This document shows positions 1 to 6,706 of a stretch of DNA of 20,733 nt, piece after piece. This DNA is from CAZNVB01 sp964651495 (GTDB lineage Bacteria; Acidobacteriota; Aminicenantia; Aminicenantales; UBA8522). The DNA is taken from contig CAZYWP010000042.1 of the NCBI GenBank assembly GCA_964651495.1, positions 1 through 20,733 of the forward strand. The letters run 5' to 3'. Position 1 is the stretch's first letter. Every line of letters starts with the position of its first letter. The translations under genes and the position numbers were made by a program. The notes below the pieces were generated by a model, which worked only from the letters and a program-made list of their open reading frames with translations, was not told the origin of the DNA and did not search any database.

Positions 1-112
1 TCAGGGAGACGGTGATGTTTTTCTTGGCCGCCGGGATCAGCGGGCCCGCCGCCGCCAAGAGAAGGGCGAGAAGCCCGAGAAGGCCGGTTTTCTTGAGACG
101 AACGCTGTCCAT
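1..112 (-). CDS. N-terminus of an exported protein (partial, function unknown)
   Basis: Reading the minus strand from an ATG at 112-110 gives 37 residues without a stop before the window edge, so the gene is truncated at its 3' side. The start has the shape of a signal peptide: Met-Asp-Ser-Val, a short basic stretch (Arg5, Lys7, Lys8), then a Leu/Ala/Gly-rich hydrophobic core of about 18 residues, then Pro-Ala-Ala before Lys-Lys-Asn, where signal peptidase I could cut. No Cys follows the core in the visible part, so it is not an obvious lipoprotein. There is no Shine-Dalgarno directly upstream, but a promoter-like pair lies 11 nt away (see 124-152). The mature protein is outside the window and I cannot name a family. 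Confidence 0.6.
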   Translation of the reverse strand, partial: MDSVRLKKTGLLGLLALLLAAAGPLIPAAKKNITVSL

Positions 113-123
113 TCGGAGGCCAT

Positions 124-152
124 AGGATACACGAACGCCTGCCAAAGGACAA
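124..152 (-). promoter_or_regulatory. candidate sigma70-type promoter for the truncated exported-protein gene
   Basis: On the minus strand TTGTCC (152-147) and TATCCT (129-124) are separated by exactly 17 nt. Only 11 nt separate the -10 box from the ATG at 112, so transcription from here would start about 4-5 nt before the start codon. No Shine-Dalgarno is visible in that stretch, so a leaderless or near-leaderless message is implied. The two boxes match the consensus only partly. Confidence 0.4.
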
Positions 153-196
153 GCCCAAAATGCGTCCCGATAACTTGGGAAACCGAACAACCTCTG

Positions 197-356
197 TTTC
201 CGTGATCTGAATCGACGGCCAAGAAAGGGTGGCACGGCGAAGGGGCTCCCCGCACCGCCCGAGCGTAGGGGACCCCTCTCTTGACGGGTGCGGAGCGAGG
301 GCGGGCGGGGAAGAGCCGTGACAGGCCCCTATTCCAGATCTATCGCATCACGGAAA
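197..356. repeat. separated 10-bp perfect inverted repeat
   Basis: TTTCCGTGAT at 197-206 is the exact reverse complement of ATCACGGAAA at 347-356. The arms are 140 nt apart, and the match does not extend by even one base on either side. They flank the GC-rich hairpin at 241-277. They could be paired operator half-sites or the base of a structured RNA, or chance. Confidence 0.45.
241..277. repeat. GC-rich imperfect hairpin
   Basis: AGGGG (241-245) pairs with CCCCT (273-277), and TCCCC (247-251) pairs with GGGGA (268-272). This gives a 10-bp stem interrupted by one bulged C at 246, with a 16-nt loop. No T-run follows on either strand, so it is not a typical intrinsic terminator. Its role is unknown. 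Confidence 0.45.
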
Positions 357-382
357 TAGAGATGCAATCGAATGCCGGTGGA

Positions 383-413
383 TTGATGACGGGGGGCCAA
401 ATTGTGATAAAAT
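383..413 (+). promoter_or_regulatory. candidate extended -10 promoter for cca-galE
   Basis: TAAAAT at 408-413 is preceded by TG at 405-406, giving an extended -10 element (TGnTAAAAT). TTGATG at 383-388 is a possible -35 box with a long 19-nt spacer. The cca ATG lies only 10 nt after the -10 box, so a transcript from here would be almost leaderless. The AGGCGG at 414-419 that looks like a Shine-Dalgarno would then not be transcribed. Either the promoter is real and the message leaderless, or transcription begins further upstream and AGGCGG is used. Confidence 0.4.
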
Positions 414-423
414 AGGCGGCACG

Positions 424-1881
424 ATGATCGCTCCGGGGAAGAAGCTCGCCGTCAAGTTCCGGGACAGGGACCTCTTTGTCCGTCTCTTCGGCGAGCACGT
501 CTATGCCGTCGGCGGCTGCGTGCGCGACCTCGTCATGGGCGCTCCGACCCAAGAGGTGGACATCCTGATCGCCCGCCACCCCCTCGATGAGATCATCGGC
601 AAGATCAGCCCCTACGGGAAAGTGGACCTGGTGGGACGGAGCTTCGGGATTGTCAAGTTCACTATCCGGGAAAAGACCTACGACATCGCCCTGCCGCGGA
701 AGGATATCCCCAGGGAAATGCCGGCGCGGCGCCACAAGGATTTCCTCATCTCTGCCGACCCCGACCTGCCGGTCGAAAAAGACCTAGAACGCCGCGACTT
801 CCGCGCCAACAGCATGGCCGTCCGGCTGCGCGGCGGCGAACTCATCGATCCCTTCGACGGGTTGAAGGATATTCGGGCAAGGATGATCCGACTGACCAAC
901 CCGCGGGCGTTTCCCGAGGATCCGCTGCGCGTGCTCCGGGCAGCCCGGTTCGCCTCCGTTCTCCTGTTCTCTATCGACCCCGAAATCTATGCCCTGGCCA
1001 AGGAAGTGGACCTGCGCGGCCTGAGCGTCGAGAGGATCAACGAGGAACTTTTTAAAATCCTCCTCCTCTCCCCCCGTCCCTCCCGAGGACTGGAAGAGCT
1101 GTTCAAACTGGGCGTCCTGAAACAGCTTATTCCCGAGCTCTACAAACTGACCCTGTCCATCCAGGACGCGTTCTTCCATCCCGAAAAGGATTCTTTCGGC
1201 CATCACAGCGTCTGGCATCACACCGTGCTCGCGGTCGACCAAGCAAAGGCCCTGGTTGACATGAGCGAATGGGAGCCTGAAAGGAAACTCTCCCTCCTCA
1301 TCGCCTCTCTTTATCACGACGTCGGCAAACCATCGACCGCCCAATGGGAATACAAAAAGGGCCGGATGGTCATCACTAATAACGGCCATGACATCGCCAG
1401 TGAGAGGATCGCCAGGCGGGTTCTGGCCCGGTTCCGGATTTTCTCCTGGAACGGTTTCAACCTCAGGAAAATGGTCCCCCTGCTCATCCGAGCCCACCAC
1501 CGGCTCTCGGAAGTTTGGCAGAACAGAGACACTGTCACGAAGAAAGCCTTCAACCGGCTGGCCGCCGCGGCCTGCGGTGAGATCGAGCTCCTGGTTTATC
1601 TGGACGCCGCCGACCGCGCCGGCCGGAAGGAAACTCCGGTCCGATCGCTGGACAGACAGGGAAAATGGTTCCTCCGGAAGTTCGCCCAGCTGAACGTCAG
1701 CCGGGAGACGATCGCTCCTCTGATCATGGGGCGGGACCTGATCAGGCTCGGGGTCGCTCCGGGGCCGGGGATGGGCAAAATTCTCAAACGCCTCTATGAG
1801 CTGCAGCTCGACAGCGCCTTCGAGACGAAGGCCGCAGGCTTGAAGGCGGCCGAACGCATCATCAAGGGCCGGAAAAAATGA
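424..1881 (+). CDS. cca: CCA-adding tRNA nucleotidyltransferase / poly(A) polymerase family with HD domain
   Basis: Members of this class II nucleotidyltransferase family add or repair the 3' CCA of tRNA, or polyadenylate RNA, using ATP and CTP. The 485-residue product has the head signature VGGCVRD at residues 29-35, then E44-V-D46 at the position of the catalytic DxD. It also has the RRDF motif (residues 123-126) with the Asn-Ser-Met-Ala that follows, a PFDGL segment, and EDPLRVLRAARFA, all family hallmarks. A C-terminal HD phosphohydrolase domain shows paired His (about 265) and H298-D299 in LYHDVGK, as in the E. coli enzyme. The protein is longer than E. coli Cca (412 aa). The first metal-binding Asp is Glu here. 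CCA addition is the likely job, but a poly(A) polymerase or a partial-activity (CC- or A-adding) enzyme cannot be excluded. The stop overlaps the galE start by 4 nt. Confidence 0.88.
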   Translation: MIAPGKKLAVKFRDRDLFVRLFGEHVYAVGGCVRDLVMGAPTQEVDILIARHPLDEIIGKISPYGKVDLVGRSFGIVKFTIREKTYDIALPRKDIPREMPARRHKDFLISADPDLPVEKDLERRDFRANSMAVRLRGGELIDPFDGLKDIRARMIRLTNPRAFPEDPLRVLRAARFASVLLFSIDPEIYALAKEVDLRGLSVERINEELFKILLLSPRPSRGLEELFKLGVLKQLIPELYKLTLSIQDAFFHPEKDSFGHHSVWHHTVLAVDQAKALVDMSEWEPERKLSLLIASLYHDVGKPSTAQWEYKKGRMVITNNGHDIASERIARRVLARFRIFSWNGFNLRKMVPLLIRAHHRLSEVWQNRDTVTKKAFNRLAAAACGEIELLVYLDAADRAGRKETPVRSLDRQGKWFLRKFAQLNVSRETIAPLIMGRDLIRLGVAPGPGMGKILKRLYELQLDSAFETKAAGLKAAERIIKGRKK

Positions 1882-2870
1882 AGGTCCTGGTCTGCGGCGG
1901 GGCGGGATATATCGGTTCCCACACGGTCAAGGAGCTGCGCCGGGAAGGATTTGATCCGGCCGTGTTCGACAACTTCTCCACAGGGCGGCGCGAGCTCCTC
2001 CTCGGCGGGGAGGTGATCAGCGCGGACCTCAGGGACAGAGACGCCCTGCGGGACGCCTTCCGGTCCGGCCGGTTTGAGGCCGTGCTCCATTTCGCCTCCC
2101 TGATTCAAGTCGGAGAATCCTATCTCCACCCGCTCAGGTACTATTCCCACAACCTATCGACCAGCCTTAACCTCATCGAGGCCATGCTCGAGGCCGGCGT
2201 CAAGAAGATGATCTTCTCTTCCAGCGCCGCGGTCTACGGCGCCCCGGAGACGACGCCGATCCCCGAATCCCATCCGCTCAATCCCTCCAATCCCTACGGG
2301 CAGTCCAAGCTGGTCGTGGAAAAGATTCTTGAGGACTGCGCCACGGCCCACGGCTTGAAATTCATCTCGCTCCGCTATTTCAACGCCGCCGGAGCCGACC
2401 CGGACGGACGGCTCGGCGAGATGCATGACCCGGAATCTCATCTCATCCCGAACATCCTGCTCTATCTTCTCGGCAAAAAGAAGGTGTTTGAGCTCTACGG
2501 AACGGACTTCCCCACTCCCGACGGGACGGCAATCCGGGACTACGTCCATGTCACCGACCTGGCCGCAGCCCATGTCCTGGCGCTCCGGAGACTCCTCCGG
2601 GGCTCGGAGAGCGACTTCATCAACCTGGGCACCAACCGGGGCCATTCCGTCCTCGAAGTCATCCGCACGGTCGAGGACATCACGGGTCAAAAAGTCGTCT
2701 GCCAGGCCCGACCCCGCCGGAAGGGGGATGTGCCGGCCCTCCTTGCCTCAAAGGACAAGGCCGAGCAGTTCCTGGGCTGGAGGCCCTGCCATTCCAGCCT
2801 GGAGAAAATCGTTGAGACTGCCTGGAAATGGCACTCCCGGGCGCCGGCTGCGGCCGGTGCGCCCCGGTGA
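1878..2870 (+). CDS. galE: UDP-glucose 4-epimerase
   Basis: This cytoplasmic NAD-dependent enzyme of the extended short-chain dehydrogenase family interconverts UDP-glucose and UDP-galactose, feeding surface polysaccharide synthesis and the Leloir pathway. The 330-aa length is normal (E. coli 338). The N-terminus carries the Rossmann motif GGAGYIG (residues 7-13), SSSAAVYG (114-121) supplies the catalytic Ser, and Y140-GQS-K144 is the YxxxK catalytic pair. The segments LRYFNAAGADP and RDYVHVTDLA are typical of GalE. The ATG overlaps the cca stop as ATGA, so the two are probably translated from one message. The link between tRNA end repair and sugar-nucleotide epimerisation is probably positional only. 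A related epimerase acting on N-acetylated sugars is possible, but GalE is the best fit. Confidence 0.92.
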   Translation: MKVLVCGGAGYIGSHTVKELRREGFDPAVFDNFSTGRRELLLGGEVISADLRDRDALRDAFRSGRFEAVLHFASLIQVGESYLHPLRYYSHNLSTSLNLIEAMLEAGVKKMIFSSSAAVYGAPETTPIPESHPLNPSNPYGQSKLVVEKILEDCATAHGLKFISLRYFNAAGADPDGRLGEMHDPESHLIPNILLYLLGKKKVFELYGTDFPTPDGTAIRDYVHVTDLAAAHVLALRRLLRGSESDFINLGTNRGHSVLEVIRTVEDITGQKVVCQARPRRKGDVPALLASKDKAEQFLGWRPCHSSLEKIVETAWKWHSRAPAAAGAPR

Positions 2871-2893
2871 AGGACAATCCCCTTCAAAGAGGA

Positions 2894-2922
2894 TTGACGC
2901 CGGCCGGGCAAAATGCTATAAA
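2894..2922 (+). promoter_or_regulatory. sigma70-type promoter of the mltD-like gene
   Basis: TTGACG (2894-2899) and TATAAA (2917-2922) are separated by exactly 17 nt, and the TG at 2914-2915 adds an extended -10 element. This is the best promoter match in the window. The predicted start near 2929 leaves a leader of only about 8-9 nt before the ATG at 2938, with no clear Shine-Dalgarno in it. Confidence 0.7.
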
Positions 2923-2937
2923 AGGCATAGATAGAAG

Positions 2938-4581
2938 ATGATGTTAGCGAAAAACCAGGGCCTGATATTCCTCCTGGCCCTCGCCCTTCTCGGCGGGAGC
3001 TGCTCCTCCCCTAAGACTCCGCCGCAGGTTGCGCCCCAGCAGAAGGAGCCGCCGGCGCCGACTGCCGCGCCGCCTCCGGTTCAAGTCGAAGCCCCCCCGG
3101 CCGGCGAAGTCAAGGCGGAAATCCAGGAGGAGACCGCGGAGGAAGTCCCGGAGCAGGAAAAGGAGCTGCAGAACGCTAAAGAGGAGGCCTCCGTCCTGCT
3201 TGAAGAAGCCTTCAACACCTACCAGGACGCCCTAGCCGATTGGGAAAAAGGCGAGTCGGATGCCGCCCTCCAGACTCTCGACGAAGCATACAGCCTCATC
3301 CTCAAGGCCGGCCTGCCCCCGGATTCCCCCCTCTGCCAGGAAAAAAACGACCTCCGCCTGCTCATTGCCCAGCGGATCCAACAAATCTACGCGTCCCGTC
3401 TTGTCACGGTGGGCGATAACCACAAGACTATTCCTCTTGTTGAGAACAAGGAAATCAACGACGAGATCGCCTCATTCCAGACCAGGGAACGGAAAAGTTT
3501 CGAAGAAGCCTACGTCAGGTCCGGCCTTTACCGGGAAATGATCCTGGAAGAGCTGAGGCGGGAGGGGCTGCCGGAGGAGCTCTCCTGGATGCCGATGATC
3601 GAAAGCTGGTTCAAAGTGAAAGCGCTGTCCAGGGCGCGGGCCCTGGGCATGTGGCAATTCATCTCCTCGACCGGCTACCGGTTCGGGCTCAAGCGCGACC
3701 GCTGGGTCGACGAGCGGATGGACCCGCCTAAATCCACCCGGGCGGCCATTCGGTATCTCATCGAACTCCACTCTTTCTTCGGCGACTGGACTACGGCGCT
3801 GGCCTCCTACAACTGCGGCGAGATTCGCGTCCAGAATGTCATCCGCTCCCAGCGCATCGACTACCTGGATAACTTCTGGGACCTCTACCGTCAGCTCCCG
3901 GTCGAAACCGCCCGCTATGTCCCCCGCTTCCTCGCCGCCCTGCACATCATCAACGATCCGGCAAAATACGGCTTCACCCTTCCTCAGCCCTTGCCCCCCC
4001 AGGGACTTGAGACGATTCGGGTCAATCAGCCCTTCAAGCTCTCGGCGCTGGCCGCAGCCATCGGGACCGACGCCTCCGAGCTCGTTTTCCTCAACCCCGA
4101 ACTGCGCCAGGAATCGACACCTGGCTACGACTATGAGCTCCGCGTTCCCGCCGGCATGGGAGAGAAAGCCCTGCTGGCCGTGAACAGCCTGCCCCGCTGG
4201 ATCCCGCCGGAAGCCCAGTACGTTTGGCATTATGTTCGCAGAGGGGAAACGCTCTCCACCATCGCAGAGCACTACCGGACGAGCGTGACGGCGATCGCGC
4301 GGCTGAACGGCCTGCGCAGCGTTCACTTCATCAAGCCGGGACAGAGGCTGAAAATACCGGGGCGCGGCGTGAGAGTTGCGTCGGCCCCCTCATCCGCCGA
4401 CCCGGACCCGTCTTCTCAGTTGGGCGAGGCCGTAACCTATAAGGTAAGGGAGGGGGACACGCTCTACGGGATCGCCAGGCGATTCGCCATGAACCTGGAC
4501 AAATTCCTGCGTCTGAACGGGTTGACGGCGGAGGCGAAGATTTATCCCGGGCAGGAAGTCAGGCTCGTCCCTAAAAGCTAA
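2938..4581 (+). CDS. mltD: MltD-like membrane-bound lytic transglycosylase with LysM repeats
   Basis: It likely cleaves the glycan strands of peptidoglycan, forming 1,6-anhydro-muramyl ends, at the envelope. The 547-residue protein starts with a lipoprotein-type signal ending at Cys22 (LGGSC, an imperfect lipobox). A Pro/Ala/Glu-rich linker follows to about residue 85, then a helical region. The SLT (lysozyme-like) domain has the catalytic Glu222 in MIESWF, the GMWQF segment, and the SYNCG motif at 290-294. The C-terminal half holds a degenerate LysM-like stretch near 360-405 and two clear LysM peptidoglycan-binding modules (about 430-475 and 501-545). Order and length match MltD. It has its own promoter (2894-2922), separate from cca-galE. 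ATG codons at 2938 and 2941 cannot be told apart. Its stop overlaps the opposing rplQ stop. Confidence 0.88.
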   Translation: MMLAKNQGLIFLLALALLGGSCSSPKTPPQVAPQQKEPPAPTAAPPPVQVEAPPAGEVKAEIQEETAEEVPEQEKELQNAKEEASVLLEEAFNTYQDALADWEKGESDAALQTLDEAYSLILKAGLPPDSPLCQEKNDLRLLIAQRIQQIYASRLVTVGDNHKTIPLVENKEINDEIASFQTRERKSFEEAYVRSGLYREMILEELRREGLPEELSWMPMIESWFKVKALSRARALGMWQFISSTGYRFGLKRDRWVDERMDPPKSTRAAIRYLIELHSFFGDWTTALASYNCGEIRVQNVIRSQRIDYLDNFWDLYRQLPVETARYVPRFLAALHIINDPAKYGFTLPQPLPPQGLETIRVNQPFKLSALAAAIGTDASELVFLNPELRQESTPGYDYELRVPAGMGEKALLAVNSLPRWIPPEAQYVWHYVRRGETLSTIAEHYRTSVTAIARLNGLRSVHFIKPGQRLKIPGRGVRVASAPSSADPDPSSQLGEAVTYKVREGDTLYGIARRFAMNLDKFLRLNGLTAEAKIYPGQEVRLVPKS

Positions 4582-4586
4582 GCTTT
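4574..4586. terminator. 13-bp palindrome over the overlapping stops of mltD and rplQ (weak bidirectional stem-loop)
   Basis: AAAGCT (4574-4579) and AGCTTT (4581-4586) are perfect complements around a single A, and both stop codons (4579-4581 plus, 4580-4578 minus) lie inside. It can fold on either transcript with about 5 bp and a 3-nt loop. On the minus strand the T's of the second arm (GCTTTT) are not followed by a further U-run. The stem is too weak and A/T-rich to be a convincing intrinsic terminator, but no other candidate lies between these convergent units. Confidence 0.3.
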
Positions 4587-4991
4587 CTTGGCCGCTTTCC
4601 CTTTCCCTTTTTTCTTCTTTTCCTTCTTCTTGAATTCCGAACCGATGAGTTCCAGCAAGGCCATCGAAGCGCCGTCGCCGGAACGAGGGGTGAGCTTGAC
4701 AATGCGGGCATAGCCGCCGGGCCTCTGGCCAAAACGGGGACCGAGATCATCAAAGAGCTTGGTTACCACGGCTTCCTTGCGCAGAAAGGCCAGAGCTTGA
4801 CGCCGGGCGTGAAGGGAACCCTTTTTGCCGAGCGTGATCATTTTCTCAGCCAGAGGTTTTGTTTCCTTGGCCTTGGCCAGCGTGGTCCTGATTCTTTCCT
4901 TTTCCAGAAAAGAGGTGACAAGATTGCGCAGCAGGGCCAGCCGGTGGGCCGTCGGCCGTCTCAGTTTTCTGCCTTTGACCCGGTGCCTCAT
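4578..4991 (-). CDS. rplQ: 50S ribosomal protein L17
   Basis: L17 binds 23S rRNA near the outer end of the peptide exit tunnel. The 137-aa product begins MRHRVKGRKL and has the usual TSFLEKERIRTTLAKAKE core. It ends in a Lys-rich tail (about residues 121-137) that makes it about 10 residues longer than E. coli L17. The ATG overlaps the rpoA stop as ATGA, so it is the last, translationally coupled gene of the cluster. Its TAG overlaps the mltD stop on the other strand, leaving no spacer for a terminator. The tail codons make a purine tract, seen as a pyrimidine tract on the plus strand. Confidence 0.97.
   Translation of the reverse strand: MRHRVKGRKLRRPTAHRLALLRNLVTSFLEKERIRTTLAKAKETKPLAEKMITLGKKGSLHARRQALAFLRKEAVVTKLFDDLGPRFGQRPGGYARIVKLTPRSGDGASMALLELIGSEFKKKEKKKKGKGKAAKKA
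4595..4631 (+). promoter_or_regulatory. 37-nt unbroken pyrimidine tract, candidate Rho-loading (rut-like) segment
   Basis: The plus strand contains 37 consecutive pyrimidines just downstream of the mltD stop, antisense to the Lys-rich tail of L17. A transcript leaving mltD would be G-free and C/U-rich here, the composition Rho prefers. The tract is also simply what Lys, Glu and Gly codons look like from the opposite strand, so function is inferred. Confidence 0.25.
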
Positions 4992-6019
4992 TCAGTGAAC
5001 TCCTTTCGCTTCATTTCGGCCTGGATCTCGGCCTGAATTCTCTCCAGGAGTTTGGGATGGAGGTCCAGGTTCAACCCGAGGTTAAGGTTGGTCAGGGTCT
5101 CTTTGATCTCGGCCAGCGATTTACGGCCGAAATTTTTCGTCTTGAGCAGTTCCTCTTCGGTCTTCCGGACGAGCTCGAAGATCCGTTCGATCCCCGCCGC
5201 TTTGAGGCAGTTGGACGAGCGCACCGACAGCTCCAGGTGTTCGATCGGCTTGAGCAGCACATCCAGCTGGGTGATATGGGGAATTTCCTTCTTGGCGATG
5301 ATCGGCTCTTTCTCCAGGGGCTCATCCACGATGTTGAGGAAGATGGCCAGGTGGTCGCGCATGATCTTAGCCGACTGGGAGAGAGCTTCCTGGGGAGAGA
5401 TGGCGCTGGTCGTCCAGATCTCCAGAGTGAGGTTTTCGTAGTCAATCCTCTTCCCCAATCTGGCCTGCTCCACCCTGTAGTTGACCTTTTTGACCGGGGA
5501 GTGGGAGGAGTCGAGCGGGATGTAATCAACGCTTAAGGTCTCATCAATATTCTGGTCCGCCGTTATATATCCCCGGTTATTCTTGACGATCATCTCGATA
5601 TCCAGCTTGCCGTCCCGGTCGAGCGAGGCGATGTGAACGTCCTTGGCCAGGATCTCGATATCGGAGTCGCAGACGATGGCCGAGGATTTCGCTTCCGCCG
5701 GTCCCTCCATCTTCAGGGTCATCCTCTTGGACGCTCCACCCTTGAGCTTGAGCGGAATGCTTTTCAAGTTGAGGATGATGTCGGTCACATCCTCAACCAC
5801 CCCGGGGATGGTGGAGAACTCATGCAAAACTCCCTGGATCCGTACCGCGGTGATGGCCGCTCCCTTGACAGAGGAGAGCAGAATTCTCCGCAAGGCGTTC
5901 CCCACGGTGACTCCATATCCGCGCTCGAAAGGCTGGGCCCAGAACCGCCCGTACTGATCGGTCAGGGTTTCGTAATCGCATTCCAGATATTTCGGCCTTT
6001 GAAAAATTGATTCTGTCAT
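4988..6019 (-). CDS. rpoA: DNA-directed RNA polymerase subunit alpha
   Basis: The alpha dimer scaffolds RNA polymerase assembly, and its C-terminal domain contacts UP-element DNA and activators. The 343-aa protein has the N-terminal assembly domain (FERGYGVTVGNALRRILLSS near residues 32-51), a flexible linker, and a C-terminal domain. That domain has Arg267 in VRSSNCLK, matching the DNA-contacting Arg265 of E. coli, and NFGRKSLAEIK. It is slightly longer than E. coli RpoA (329 aa), with a charged C-terminal extension. A strong Shine-Dalgarno (AAAAGGAGGGAG) precedes the ATG. The 39-nt gap to rpsD is the longest inside the cluster, and rplQ follows with a 4-nt overlap. Confidence 0.98.
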   Translation of the reverse strand: MTESIFQRPKYLECDYETLTDQYGRFWAQPFERGYGVTVGNALRRILLSSVKGAAITAVRIQGVLHEFSTIPGVVEDVTDIILNLKSIPLKLKGGASKRMTLKMEGPAEAKSSAIVCDSDIEILAKDVHIASLDRDGKLDIEMIVKNNRGYITADQNIDETLSVDYIPLDSSHSPVKKVNYRVEQARLGKRIDYENLTLEIWTTSAISPQEALSQSAKIMRDHLAIFLNIVDEPLEKEPIIAKKEIPHITQLDVLLKPIEHLELSVRSSNCLKAAGIERIFELVRKTEEELLKTKNFGRKSLAEIKETLTNLNLGLNLDLHPKLLERIQAEIQAEMKRKEFTE

Positions 6020-6058
6020 TCTCCCTCCTTTTGAGATCGACTCCGCGAGACGCGTTTT

Positions 6059-6685
6059 CTATTTGGAGTAGAGCTCAACGATATAATGCTCCTCGATGGG
6101 CAGAGTGATGTCCTGGCGCGTCGGCAGCGCAGCGATCTTGGCGCTCTTGGCCTCCCAATCGACCGCGATCCAGCTCGGAACCGTCTTTTTCCTATTCTGA
6201 TTGACGAGCTGCTTGAAATCTTCATACTGCGCCGACCTGGGGCGGATGTCGATGCTGTCGCCCTGGCCGACGATAAAGGACGGAATCGTCACCTTCTTCT
6301 CATTCACCCGAAAATGCCCGTGGGTGATCAGCTGGCGCCCCTGGCTCCGGGAGCGGGCGAAGCCGATGACATAGATCACATTGTCCAGCCGCCTCTCCAG
6401 CATAGTAAGCAGATTCTCGCCCGTAATGCCTTTTTTCCTTTCCGCCCGTTTGAAAAACAGCCGAAACTGGCGTTCGGTCATACCGTAGTACCTTTTCAAC
6501 TTCTGTTTTTCCCGGAGCTGAATGCCGTAGCCGAGAATGCGTTTTCTCGCCCTCCCGTGCTCGCCGGGCGCGTAGGCCCGCCTCTCCAACGGGCACCTCT
6601 CCGAAAGGCATTTATCGCCCTTGAGAAACAGCTTGGTCCGTTCCACCCGGCACTGCCGGCACAATGATTCACCGTATCTCGACAT
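6059..6685 (-). CDS. rpsD: 30S ribosomal protein S4 (zinc-binding form)
   Basis: S4 is a primary 16S rRNA binder that nucleates 30S assembly and, with S3 and S5, lines the mRNA entry site. In E. coli it also represses the alpha operon. The 208-aa product begins MSRYGESLCRQCRVER and keeps Cys9, Cys12, Cys26 and Cys31, the zinc-binding version. The S4 RNA-binding domain follows, with RRLDNVIYVIGFA and the SRSQGRQLITHGHFRVN segment. It lies between rpsK (21-nt gap) and rpoA. Confidence 0.98.
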   Translation of the reverse strand: MSRYGESLCRQCRVERTKLFLKGDKCLSERCPLERRAYAPGEHGRARKRILGYGIQLREKQKLKRYYGMTERQFRLFFKRAERKKGITGENLLTMLERRLDNVIYVIGFARSRSQGRQLITHGHFRVNEKKVTIPSFIVGQGDSIDIRPRSAQYEDFKQLVNQNRKKTVPSWIAVDWEAKSAKIAALPTRQDITLPIEEHYIVELYSK

Positions 6686-6706
6686 CTGACCTTCCTCCTC
6701 CGTCCC

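Larger units (their letters stand above)
113..423. other. 311-nt divergent intergenic region
   Basis: This region separates the leftward exported-protein gene from the rightward cca gene. I see no credible coding frame, tRNA or intrinsic terminator. It holds a candidate promoter at each end, a GC-rich imperfect hairpin at 241-277 and a separated 10-bp inverted repeat (197-206 with 347-356). The middle part (about 230-325) is very G-rich on the plus strand, while the flanks are more AT-rich. A small RNA or regulator-binding function is possible but unsupported. Confidence 0.6.

Noticed and set aside
37..255. 72-codon minus-strand frame overlapping the start of the exported-protein gene
   Set aside because: It is in a different frame from the signal-peptide reading, has no family resemblance and ends inside the signal-peptide gene. 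The frame starting at 112 stays open to the edge and has a convincing export signal.
281..286. TTGACG as a -35 box on the plus strand in the intergenic region
   Set aside because: The sequence 16-18 nt downstream is GC-rich with nothing like a -10 box.
424..2870. cca-galE as a functional two-gene system
   Set aside because: The 4-nt overlap shows co-translation only; I know of no pathway linking CCA addition and UDP-sugar epimerisation.
3472..4326. 284-codon minus-strand frame opposite the mltD-like gene
   Set aside because: It is antisense to clearly recognised SLT and LysM domains, and its composition is that of a high-GC shadow frame.
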